Made by a program: the position numbers and the translations under genes. The notes under the pieces were generated by a model. It did not search any database, was not told the DNA's origin, and saw only the letters and a list, made by a program, of their open reading frames with translations. Shown here in pieces: positions 18,433 to 26,162 of a stretch of 64,000 nt of DNA (within the stretch, counting starts at the first letter, position 1; the number at the start of each line of letters is the position of its first letter). Source of the DNA: Agromyces archimandritae (lineage in GTDB: Bacteria; Actinomycetota; Actinomycetes; Actinomycetales; Microbacteriaceae); NCBI RefSeq assembly GCF_018024495.1, contig NZ_CP071696.1, positions 124,001-188,000 on the forward strand. Direction: 5' to 3'.

Positions 18433-19353
18433 GTGATCGTCGTCGTCTGCCCCGGACAGGGCTCGCAAACCCCCGGCTTCCTCACCCCCTGGCTCGCCTC
18501 GGATGCGGCGCGCGAACGCGTCGCCGAGCTGTCGGCAGCCGCCGGCATCGACCTCGCCGAAGCCGGCACCTTGAGCGATGCGGACACCATCCGGGATACG
18601 GCCGTCGCCCAGCCGCTCATCGTGGCCGCCGGCCTCATCACGCTCGACGCCCTCCTGGCCGACGGCCGCGCCGAACGCATCGGCGGCATCGCCGGGCACT
18701 CGGTCGGCGAGATCACCGCGGCGGCCGGCGCCGGCGTGCTCGCCGGCGACGAGGCGATGCGCTTCGTCGCCGAACGCGGCCGGGCGATGGCCGAGGCCGC
18801 AGCGGCGACCCCCACGGGCATGAGCGCCGTGCTCGGCGCCGACGAGGAGACCCTCGCCCCACGCCTGGCCGAGCTCGGCCTGGAGGCGGCGAACTTCAAC
18901 GGCGGTGGGCAGATCGTCGTCGCCGGCGCCCTCGACGCGCTCGACGCGCTGAAGGCCGATCCGCTGCCCGGCACGCGCGTCATGCCGCTGCAGGTCGCCG
19001 GCGCGTTCCACACCCGCTACATGGCACCCGCCCGTGAGCGGCTCGCCGCGGTCGCCGCGAATCTCGAACCGGCCGACCCCGGCATCCGCCTCTGGACGAA
19101 CCGAGACGGCAGCGAGGTCGACTCGGGCGAACGCTTCGTCGAGCTGCTCGTCGGCCAGGTCGCCTCCCCCGTGCGGTGGGACCGCTGCATGGAGTCCTTC
19201 GCGGCCGCAGGCGTCACCGGCATCATCGAACTCGCCCCGGCCGGCGCCCTCGTCGGCCTCGCGAAGCGCGCGCTGAAGGGCGTGCCCGCCGTGGCGGTGA
19301 AGACCCCCGACGATCTGACCGCCGCGATCCAGCTCATCGAGCAGGCCGCTTGA
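18433..19353 (+). CDS. fabD: Malonyl-CoA:ACP transacylase
   Basis: FabD loads malonyl groups onto acyl carrier protein for fatty acid elongation. It is 306 residues. CPGQGSQTPGF is the N-terminal signature, GIAGHSVGE carries the nucleophile Ser90, and AGAFHTRYM carries the catalytic His. The start is GTG 18433. Its GGAG lies only 2 nt upstream, too close for normal initiation, while a CAGACT -10 sits 6 nt before it, so leaderless translation is likely. It is the first gene of fabD-fabH-acpP-fabF. Confidence 0.96.
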   Translation: MIVVVCPGQGSQTPGFLTPWLASDAARERVAELSAAAGIDLAEAGTLSDADTIRDTAVAQPLIVAAGLITLDALLADGRAERIGGIAGHSVGEITAAAGAGVLAGDEAMRFVAERGRAMAEAAAATPTGMSAVLGADEETLAPRLAELGLEAANFNGGGQIVVAGALDALDALKADPLPGTRVMPLQVAGAFHTRYMAPARERLAAVAANLEPADPGIRLWTNRDGSEVDSGERFVELLVGQVASPVRWDRCMESFAAAGVTGIIELAPAGALVGLAKRALKGVPAVAVKTPDDLTAAIQLIEQAA

Positions 19354-19370
19354 CCTCCGGAGACCCACGA

Positions 19371-20378
19371 ATGACGACACATCCCACCCTCCAGCAGGCG
19401 CACGGCCCCGCGTACACGCGCATCTACGCGATCGGTGCCGCACGCGGCGAGATGAGCGTGCCGAACGAGGATCTGATCGGCCCGATCGATTCGTCCGACG
19501 AGTGGATCCGCCAGCGCACCGGGATCGTCACCCGCAGCCGCGCGGGCGACGGCGTGCTCGCCGTGGACCTCGCGACCGAGGCTGCCCGCGAGGCGATCGA
19601 GCGCAGCGGGGTCTCCCCCGAGCTCATCGACCTCGTCATCATCGCGACGATCTCGAACGTGCAGCAGACCCCGTCGATGGCGGCCGTCGTCGCCGACCGC
19701 GTCGGCGCGAACCCCGCGGCCGCCTACGACGAGAACGCCGCATGCGCCGGCTACGCGTATGCCGTCGCGCAGGCCGACTCGCTCATCCGCACCGGGCTCG
19801 CCCACTACGCGCTCGTCATCGGCGCCGAGAAGCTCTCCGACGTCGTCGACCCGACCGACCGCTCCATCTCGTTCCTCCTCGGCGACGGCGCCGGCGCCGT
19901 CGTGATCGGCCCGAGCGAGTTCCCCGGCATCTCGAAGACGATCTGGGGCTCCGACGGTTCGAAGGCCGGCGCCGTCGGCATGAACCGCACTCTCGTCGAC
20001 TACCGCGACGGCCGCGGCGAATGGCCCACGCTTCGCCAGGAGGGCCAGACGGTCTTCCGCTGGGCGGTGTGGGACATGGCCAAGGTCGCCAAGCAGGCGC
20101 TCGACGCCGCCGGGATCTCGGCATCCGACCTGGCCGCGTTCATCCCGCACCAGGCCAATATGCGCATCGTCGACGAGTTCGCGAAGCAGCTGAAGCTGCC
20201 GGAAACCGTCGCGATCGCCCGCGACATCGAGACGACCGGCAACACCTCGGCGGCATCCATCCCGCTGGCCACCCACCGGCTGCTCGCCGAGCATCCCGAG
20301 CTCTCGGGAGGCCTCGCCCTCCAGATCGGCTTCGGCGCCGGCCTCGTCTTCGGCGCCCAAGTCGTGGTTCTTCCCTGA
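19371..20378 (+). CDS. fabH: 3-oxoacyl-ACP synthase III
   Basis: FabH starts fatty acid synthesis by condensing an acyl-CoA primer with malonyl-ACP; in this lineage it usually takes branched primers. It is 335 residues with the full Cys-His-Asn triad: Cys125 in ENAACAGYAYA, His260 in FIPHQAN, and Asn291 in TTGNTSAAS. The start ATG 19371 has GGAG upstream, 17 nt after the fabD stop. Confidence 0.96.
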   Translation: MTTHPTLQQAHGPAYTRIYAIGAARGEMSVPNEDLIGPIDSSDEWIRQRTGIVTRSRAGDGVLAVDLATEAAREAIERSGVSPELIDLVIIATISNVQQTPSMAAVVADRVGANPAAAYDENAACAGYAYAVAQADSLIRTGLAHYALVIGAEKLSDVVDPTDRSISFLLGDGAGAVVIGPSEFPGISKTIWGSDGSKAGAVGMNRTLVDYRDGRGEWPTLRQEGQTVFRWAVWDMAKVAKQALDAAGISASDLAAFIPHQANMRIVDEFAKQLKLPETVAIARDIETTGNTSAASIPLATHRLLAEHPELSGGLALQIGFGAGLVFGAQVVVLP

Positions 20379-20398
20379 ACCGCGAATACCCGTCCCCC

Positions 20399-20404
20399 TA
20401 GACT
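20399..20404 (+). promoter_or_regulatory. -10 hexamer for acpP
   Basis: TAGACT about 48 nt before the acpP start. It would give acpP an extra promoter and a 5' leader of about 40 nt with a strong AAGGAG site. Confidence 0.5.
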
Positions 20405-20452
20405 GTCTCTCGGTCACGAGAGACATACCCCCACCCGCAAGGAGAAGAACAC

Positions 20453-20701
20453 ATGGCCCAGTCCACCGAAGAAGTCCTCGCCGGCCTGGCCGAGCTCATC
20501 AACGACGAGACCGGCATCGCCACCGACACGGTCGAGCTGGACAAGTCGTTCACCGACGACCTCGACATCGACTCGATCTCCATGATGACGATCGTCGTCA
20601 ACGCCGAGGAGAAGTTCGACGTGAAGATCCCCGACGAAGAGGTCAAGAACCTCAAGTCCGTCGGCGACGCCGTCGAGTTCATCGTCAAGGCTCAGGCCTG
20701 A
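20453..20701 (+). CDS. acpP: Acyl carrier protein
   Basis: This 82-residue acidic protein carries growing fatty acyl chains on a phosphopantetheine arm. The attachment site is Ser41 in DLDIDSISMM, a slight variant of the usual DSL. AAGGAGAAGAACAC before the ATG is one of the strongest ribosome sites in the window, fitting a very abundant protein. A TAGACT -10 in the gap to fabH suggests its own promoter. Confidence 0.97.
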   Translation: MAQSTEEVLAGLAELINDETGIATDTVELDKSFTDDLDIDSISMMTIVVNAEEKFDVKIPDEEVKNLKSVGDAVEFIVKAQA

Positions 20702-20768
20702 CCGTTTCCGGGCGGGCCGGGAAACCGGCCTGCCCGGCCTGTGTCCATTCATCCGGAGTGTTTCTCGC

Positions 20769-22004
20769 ATGACCAAGAAGATCGTCATCACCGGCGTCGG
20801 CGCCACCTCGCCGCTCGGCGGTACCGTCGCCGAAAGCTGGGCCGCACTGCTCGCCGGCGAGTCCGGTGCCCGCAGCCTCGAGCACGAATGGGTGTCGAAG
20901 TACGAGCTGCCGGTCACCTTCGCCGCCGAGGCGAAGGTGCGCCCCGAAGAGGTGCTCGAGCGCCCCGTGGCCAAGCGCCTCGACCCGTCGAGCCAGTTCG
21001 CCCTGATCTCGGCGATGGAGGCCTGGGCGGATGCCGGGGCCCCCGAAGTGGCGCCGGAACGGCTCGGCGTCGACTTCGCGACCGGCATCGGCGGCGTGTG
21101 GACGCTGCTGGACGCCTGGGACACGCTGCGCGAGCGCGGGCCGCGCCGCGTCATGCCCATGACCGTGCCGATGCTCATGCCGAACGCGGCAGCGGCAGCG
21201 GTCTCCATGCACTTCCACGCCCGCGCCTTCGCACGGACCGTGGCCTCGGCGTGCGCCTCGAGCACCGAGTCGCTCGTCTCCGCCTACGAGCACCTGCAGC
21301 TGGGCCTCGCCGACGTCATCATCGCCGGGGGCACCGAGTCGGCGATCCACCCCATCACCGTCGCCGCGTTCTCCTCGATGCAGGCCCTCTCGCGCCGCAA
21401 CGACGACCCGGCGACCGCATCGCGCCCCTACAGCGTCGACCGCGACGGCTTCGTCATGGGCGAAGGGGCGGCGAGCCTCGTGCTCGAGACCGAGGAGCAC
21501 GCCCGCGCCCGCGGCGCCCGCATCTACGCGGAGCTCGCCGGCGGCGGCGTCAGCGCCGACTCGTACCACATCACCGCGAACGACCCCGAGGGCCGCGGCG
21601 CCTCGCGGGCGGTGCAGCAGGCCCTCGCGGCCGCCGGGGCGGTGCCCGACGACGTCACCCACATCAACGCGCATGCGACCAGCACCCCGGTCGGCGACAT
21701 CGCCGAGTTCACGGCCCTGAAGACCGTGTTCGGCGACCGCATCACCGAGATCCCGGTGTCGGCGACGAAGGCCTCGACCGGGCACCTGCTCGGCGGCACC
21801 GGGGCGCTCGAGGCGGTGTTCTCGATCCTCGCGATCCGCGACCGCATCGCTCCCCCGACGATCAACCTGACGACGCAGGATCCCGAGATCCCGCTGCGCG
21901 TCTCGGGCGAGGCGCAGCCCCTCGGCGACGGCGCGCAGCTCGTCGTGTCGAACTCCTTCGGGTTCGGCGGGCACAACGCCGTCGCGGCGTTCCGCTCGGT
22001 CTGA
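20769..22004 (+). CDS. fabF: 3-oxoacyl-ACP synthase II
   Basis: FabF extends acyl-ACP chains by condensation with malonyl-ACP. It is 411 residues. The nucleophile is Cys162 in ASACASSTESL; the two catalytic histidines are in INAHATSTPVGD and ASTGHLLGGTGA, and the C-terminal glycine-rich VVSNSFGFGGHNA is intact. It is the last gene of the FAS II cluster, converging with DUF3145. Confidence 0.97.
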   Translation: MTKKIVITGVGATSPLGGTVAESWAALLAGESGARSLEHEWVSKYELPVTFAAEAKVRPEEVLERPVAKRLDPSSQFALISAMEAWADAGAPEVAPERLGVDFATGIGGVWTLLDAWDTLRERGPRRVMPMTVPMLMPNAAAAAVSMHFHARAFARTVASACASSTESLVSAYEHLQLGLADVIIAGGTESAIHPITVAAFSSMQALSRRNDDPATASRPYSVDRDGFVMGEGAASLVLETEEHARARGARIYAELAGGGVSADSYHITANDPEGRGASRAVQQALAAAGAVPDDVTHINAHATSTPVGDIAEFTALKTVFGDRITEIPVSATKASTGHLLGGTGALEAVFSILAIRDRIAPPTINLTTQDPEIPLRVSGEAQPLGDGAQLVVSNSFGFGGHNAVAAFRSV

Positions 22005-22032
22005 GCACGGCGGCGCCTCGGCCGGCGGCGCC

Positions 22033-22554
22033 TCAGCCGACCCGGTGCAGCCAGACGACGGGGGCGAAGTCGCTCGCGTGCCGGAACGGCTCCAGTTCGT
22101 CGTCCCACGCCTGCCCGAGGGCGAGGCGGAGTTCGCGGTGCAGTTCGAGGGGGTCGGCACCGCCGACCTCCATCGCCATGCGGATGCGGTCCTCGGGCAC
22201 GAGCGTGTTGCCGGCGGAGTCGATGACGGCGTGGAAGATCCCGAGCTGCGGAGTGTGCGACCACCGGGAACCGTCGGCGGCGGCCGACGGGTCTTCGCTC
22301 ACCTCGAACCGCAGCTGCTCCCAGCCGTGCAGGGCCGAGGCGATGCGCGCGCCCGTGCCCGTCGCGCCCTCCCAGGTGTATTCGGTGCGCATGGCGCCCC
22401 GCAGCACCGGCTGCTCGGTCCAGTCGAAGTTGACCGCTTCACCGAGCGCCGTGCCGACCGCCCATTCGACGTGCGGGCACAGCGCCTTCGGCGCGGAGTG
22501 CACATACAGCACTCCCCGCGCGGCGCGCATGGGCCGCGTGGCTCGCTCCGCCAT
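22033..22554 (-). CDS. DUF3145 family protein
   Basis: A 173-residue soluble protein of unknown function found beside fabF in many actinobacteria. Typical stretches are RGVLYVHSAPKALCPHVEWA, GWEQLRFEVSEDPS and DPLELHRELRLALGQAWDDE. No signal peptide or membrane helix is visible. A GGAGAA site precedes the ATG. Conserved placement next to the FAS II genes hints at a link to lipid metabolism, but nothing in the sequence shows it. Confidence 0.9.
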   Translation of the reverse strand: MAERATRPMRAARGVLYVHSAPKALCPHVEWAVGTALGEAVNFDWTEQPVLRGAMRTEYTWEGATGTGARIASALHGWEQLRFEVSEDPSAAADGSRWSHTPQLGIFHAVIDSAGNTLVPEDRIRMAMEVGGADPLELHRELRLALGQAWDDELEPFRHASDFAPVVWLHRVG

Positions 22555-22698
22555 GATGTTCTCCGTTCTCCCCGAGGTGCGTCTTCCCCTACGACCTCAC
22601 GAACGGTGCCCTGGCGGCGTCTTCGATTGTGCGGGCTGGCCCGCAGGCCCGATTATGCCGCGGATCCGGGGTGCTGGCAAGAGTCGGTCTCGAAACCA

Positions 22699-22704
22699 TA
22701 TACT
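22699..22704 (+). promoter_or_regulatory. -10 hexamer of the PadR gene
   Basis: TATACT, one of the best -10 matches in the window, about 24 nt before the chosen GTG start. Confidence 0.5.
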
Positions 22705-22727
22705 CGGTGAATCGATCGGAGGTGGCG

Positions 22728-23342
22728 GTGGCGGTACGAGATGCGATGCTCGTGATCCTCTCCCTCGGCCCGGCATACGGTTTCCAGGTGCACGGCGAAC
22801 TCGCGCGGCGCACGGGCGGTCGGCGCGCCGTGAACGTCGGCCAGAGCTATGCGACGATCGAACGCCTCGCGAGGCAGGGCCTCGTGGAGGCCGCCGGCAC
22901 GACCGATGACGGACTGCCCCTGCACCGCCTGACGGATGCGGGTCGCCGGGCAGCCGAGCGCTGGCTCGGCGGTGTGGATGCCGTAGGCGCCGACCCGTGG
23001 GACGAAACCGTCGACCGGGTGCTGCTCGCCCGTTCCCTGCCGGGGCGCGACGCGGCACGCGTCATCGCCGCCGAACGCGCCCGGTGGACGGAACGCCTGG
23101 ATGCGGGCGGTGCCCGCGCTCCCGGGCCCCCGGCAGGCGGAGCGAGTCCCGAGCTGCAGTTGGCGACGGCGGGCGCCGTCGCCGTCGCCGAGCGCGCCCG
23201 CGCCGCATTGCGTTGGCTCGAGACGATGGCCGCCGCCGAAGACGACGCCCCGGGCGGCGCCGAGCTCGCGCCCCGGAGCGACCGGCCGAGGCGCGGCCGC
23301 CCTGCAGCGGCCCGCGCGGCCGGCGGGTCTCAGCCGGCCTGA
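22728..23342 (+). CDS. PadR family transcriptional regulator
   Basis: A 204-residue DNA-binding regulator. The N-terminal winged helix is typical: ILSLGPAYGFQVHGELARR, then YATIERLARQGLVEAAG and DGLPLHRLTDAGRRAAERWL. A helical C-terminal half, rich in Ala and Arg, would mediate dimerisation. The GTG at 22728 has GGAGGT 4 nt upstream; GTG 22707 is a weaker alternative. Its last 13 bp overlap the convergent polymerase gene. PadR proteins usually repress a nearby transporter or detoxification gene, but no obvious target is adjacent. Confidence 0.85.
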   Translation: MAVRDAMLVILSLGPAYGFQVHGELARRTGGRRAVNVGQSYATIERLARQGLVEAAGTTDDGLPLHRLTDAGRRAAERWLGGVDAVGADPWDETVDRVLLARSLPGRDAARVIAAERARWTERLDAGGARAPGPPAGGASPELQLATAGAVAVAERARAALRWLETMAAAEDDAPGGAELAPRSDRPRRGRPAAARAAGGSQPA

Positions 23343-25063
23343 TCGTAGCTTTCGACGATCGCGAGATCGAGCGGGAACTCGACCGGGAAGTCGCCGAACA
23401 GCAGTCGCCCCGCCTCGGCGGCGGATTCGCGCACATGCCCGGCAACCTCGTCGGCGAGCTCCGCCGGCGAGTGCACGATGATCTCGTCATGCAGGAAGAA
23501 CACGAGATGCGGAACGCCGGCGAATGCCGGACCCGATGCATCCGCCCTGGCCGACGGCGCCCCGGCATCCATCGCCATGAGGCGCTTGCGCAACTCCCCC
23601 ATCCAGCACAGCGCCCATTCGGCCGCCGAGCCCTGCACGACGAAGTTGCGGGTGAAACGCCCCCAGTCGCGCGCCGAGCTGCGCGCCCGGCGTTCGTCGG
23701 CGGCGGATGCGCCCGGCTGGCTCGCCGCGGACTGCAATGCCCGCCAACCCGCCGACGGAGACGGCGAGGACCGCCCGAGGAAGGTCGTCACGACCCCGCC
23801 GCGCTCGCCCTCGCGAGCCGCGGTATCCACATGCGCCATCGCCCGCGGGTAGGCGCGGGCGAGCCGAGGCACGAGCCGGCCGCTCTCACCGCTCGTCGCA
23901 CCGTAGAGCGCACCGAGGATCGCGACCTTCGCGGCGTCGCGGTGCTCGACCACACCGCGATCGACGAGGCCGGCGTAGAAGTCCCGTCCGCGACCGGCGG
24001 CGGCCATCGCCGGGTCGCGCGCGATCGCCGAGAGCACCCGGGGTTCGAGCTGTGCGGCGTCGGCGACGACGAGACGCCAGCCGGGGTCGGCGACGAGGGC
24101 GCGCCGCACCTGCTTGGGCAGCTGCAGGGCGCCGCCGCCGTTCGTCGCCCATCGGCCGGTCGCCGCACCGCCCGGCACGTACTCGGGCCTGAACCGGCCG
24201 CCCTGCACCCATTCGGCCAGCCACGCCCAGCCGTTGGCCGTGAGCAGGCGTGAGAGCTTCTTGTAGGCGATCAGGGGTTCGATCGCCGGGTGCTCGTGCT
24301 CGCGCAGCTCCCAGCGCCTCGTCGTGGCCACGGCGATGCCGGCTCGCTGCAGGGCCCGCAGCAGATCGGCCTGCGAATCGAGGTTCACACCGGGCTGCTC
24401 GAGCGCCGTGCGGACTTCGGCGGCGAGCTCGGCCATGCGCTCGGGTTTGCCGCCGTGCGCCGGGCGTGGACCGAGGGCCTCTTCGAGGACGCGTTCGTGC
24501 AATCCGGGATCCCAGGGCAGCCCGGCCGACTCCATCTCGACGCCGATGAGCCCGCCGACCGACTCCGCGGCGAGCAGGAGCCGGAGCGCTCCCGGCGCAG
24601 CCGAGTCGCGCACGATCGCCTGCTGCCGGCCGAACTCGGTGAACACCCGTGCGGCGGTCGCCGGTTCGTCGGGTGCCCGCTCGGCCGGGGCTTCGCCGTC
24701 GAGCTCGAAGAGCGCAGCCGCAGCCGGTACGCGTTCGGCGCCGCCGCGAGGCGCCGACACCCACGCCGGCGCGGGCGGATGCACCCGGCGGGCGAGCTCG
24801 GCCGCAGCAGACCCAGCGAGGATCGCCGCGCACAAGCGCAGATCGTGGGCGCGGCCGATGCGCACGCCGGCGCCGAGCAGTCCAGGGTACCAGCGGCGCG
24901 CATCCGCCCACACCCAGTGCGGCGACTCCGCCGCCTCGAGCGCGGCGACGGCCGCCGGCAGCGCGCCCGCGTCGAGCTCGGGCAGCGCGTCGACCGCCCC
25001 GCCGGCATCCACACGCAGCATGGAGACGCGCCCGCCGGGGGCCTCGCCGACGAAGATCTGCAC
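23330..25063 (-). CDS. Family A DNA polymerase with exonuclease-like domain, no 5' nuclease
   Basis: This 577-residue protein is a short relative of DNA polymerase I. It has a degenerate 3'-5' exonuclease-like N-terminal half and a polymerase domain but lacks the 5' nuclease. Polymerase motif A is VVADAAQLEPRVLSA (Asp335, Glu340), motif B is in AAKVAILGALYGATSG, and motif C is FLHDEIIVHS. In motif A the usual DYSQIELR is changed to DAAQLEPR. Such proteins are a conserved extra polymerase in actinobacteria, probably for repair. The GTG 25063 start has a GAGAAT -10 exactly 6 nt upstream. Confidence 0.88.
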   Translation of the reverse strand: MQIFVGEAPGGRVSMLRVDAGGAVDALPELDAGALPAAVAALEAAESPHWVWADARRWYPGLLGAGVRIGRAHDLRLCAAILAGSAAAELARRVHPPAPAWVSAPRGGAERVPAAAALFELDGEAPAERAPDEPATAARVFTEFGRQQAIVRDSAAPGALRLLLAAESVGGLIGVEMESAGLPWDPGLHERVLEEALGPRPAHGGKPERMAELAAEVRTALEQPGVNLDSQADLLRALQRAGIAVATTRRWELREHEHPAIEPLIAYKKLSRLLTANGWAWLAEWVQGGRFRPEYVPGGAATGRWATNGGGALQLPKQVRRALVADPGWRLVVADAAQLEPRVLSAIARDPAMAAAGRGRDFYAGLVDRGVVEHRDAAKVAILGALYGATSGESGRLVPRLARAYPRAMAHVDTAAREGERGGVVTTFLGRSSPSPSAGWRALQSAASQPGASAADERRARSSARDWGRFTRNFVVQGSAAEWALCWMGELRKRLMAMDAGAPSARADASGPAFAGVPHLVFFLHDEIIVHSPAELADEVAGHVRESAAEAGRLLFGDFPVEFPLDLAIVESYDQAG

Positions 25064-25069
25064 GCATCC

Positions 25070-25075
25070 ATTCTC
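25070..25075 (-). promoter_or_regulatory. -10 hexamer of the polymerase gene (leaderless)
   Basis: GAGAAT on the minus strand, 6 nt before the GTG at 25063. The conserved A2 and T6 are present. Confidence 0.45.
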
Positions 25076-25178
25076 GGCCGACCCACCGACACCCGCCGGA
25101 CGCGCGATTCACCGATGTCGGAGGGTGGCCGCATCATGGATGCGGGCGCCGGACGACGGCGCCGGAACGGAACCCGAG

Positions 25179-25937
25179 ATGCCCGAGATCGCCTTCGCCT
25201 GCGGCCACGGCGGCGACGTCGCCCGCGGCGCGCACCTGCTGCGGCGCGTGTGCCCGCTGTGCATGCTCATCGACGAGACGCAGCGATCCCGCAGCGAACT
25301 GCTCGCGAAGGTCGCCCCGGCCCAGCGCGCCGCGCTCGCCGCCGAGACGCGCGTCGGCGCCCGCTACGACTGGCGCTGCACGCGCGGGCACGACCGCTAC
25401 GAGGCGAGCGTGCGCGAGGTGCTCACGGGGCCCTCGTGCGAGAAATGCAGGCGCAACGCCCTCGCCCCCGGCGCCGTGCGCGACGCCGGCGTGCCGTTCA
25501 TGAAGCCGGGGCTCCGCACCGGCACCTCGCAGATCGAGCAGCGGCTGCGCACGCTGCTCGGCGAACGCATCCGCCTGCACCACCGGGTGAACGCGATCCG
25601 CATCGCCCGCATGTTCTACGGCCGGCAGGAGGTCTGGCCCGACATCATCGTGCCCCAGCTGCGCATCGCGGTCGAGTACGACGACCCCGGCCGCAGCCGG
25701 CGTGCCCACCGCGGGCTGAAGGAGGCCTCGGATCGCGAGAAGGACGAAGCGCTGCGCGAGGTCGGCTGGGAGGTCATCCGCATCCGTGCCGGCGGCCTCG
25801 AATCCCTCGGGCCGACGAGCGTCGTCTGCAAGGGGCTCACGATCGAAGCGGTCGACGAGGTCGTGGGGCTCATGCGGCGGATCCGCGGCGATACGGCGGT
25901 GGATGCGATCGCGGTGACGGCCGAAGCCGTCTCGTGA
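25179..25937 (+). CDS. Zinc-ribbon and VSR/DUF559-like nuclease domain protein
   Basis: A 252-residue protein. The N-terminal half holds zinc-finger-like Cys/His clusters (FACGHGG, RVCPLCM, WRCTRGH, CEKCRRN), as in treble-clef proteins. The C-terminal half has a VSR/DUF559-type PD-(D/E)xK pattern: SQIEQRLRTLL, then WPDIIVPQLRIAVEYDD, then DREKDEALREVGWEVIRIRA. DNA cleavage or binding is likely; the target is unknown. It is divergent from the polymerase gene, suggesting a repair context. The start is uncertain: ATG 25179 begins the recognisable domain, ATG 25140 is possible, and neither has a good ribosome site. Confidence 0.7.
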   Translation: MPEIAFACGHGGDVARGAHLLRRVCPLCMLIDETQRSRSELLAKVAPAQRAALAAETRVGARYDWRCTRGHDRYEASVREVLTGPSCEKCRRNALAPGAVRDAGVPFMKPGLRTGTSQIEQRLRTLLGERIRLHHRVNAIRIARMFYGRQEVWPDIIVPQLRIAVEYDDPGRSRRAHRGLKEASDREKDEALREVGWEVIRIRAGGLESLGPTSVVCKGLTIEAVDEVVGLMRRIRGDTAVDAIAVTAEAVS

Positions 25938-25982
25938 TGCATCGAGACGCCTCGTGACGCTTCGTGGCGCTTCGAGCGCGAG

Positions 25983-26162
25983 TCAGTCCCGGTCGGGGCC
26001 GTCGCCCGGATCGTCGCGCGTATCAGGCTTGTCGTTATGGCCGTGGCGCCGTTCGTCATCGTCCAGCGAACGGTACTGCCGGATCGACAGCACGATGACC
26101 GCGATGAGCGAAGCCACCGAGAGCACACCGAGCAGAACCATCGCGACACCATCGCTCATCAT
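25983..26162 (-). CDS. 59-residue single-span membrane peptide coupled to the MFS gene
   Basis: The start ATG at 26162 overlaps the MFS stop codon as ATGA, so it is probably translationally coupled. The peptide has one hydrophobic helix at about residues 6-26 (VAMVLLGVLSVASLIAVIVL) and a charged tail rich in Asp, Arg and His. It resembles no family I know. The position suggests an accessory subunit of the transporter or a small membrane protein of unrelated function. Confidence 0.65.
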   Translation of the reverse strand: MMSDGVAMVLLGVLSVASLIAVIVLSIRQYRSLDDDERRHGHNDKPDTRDDPGDGPDRD

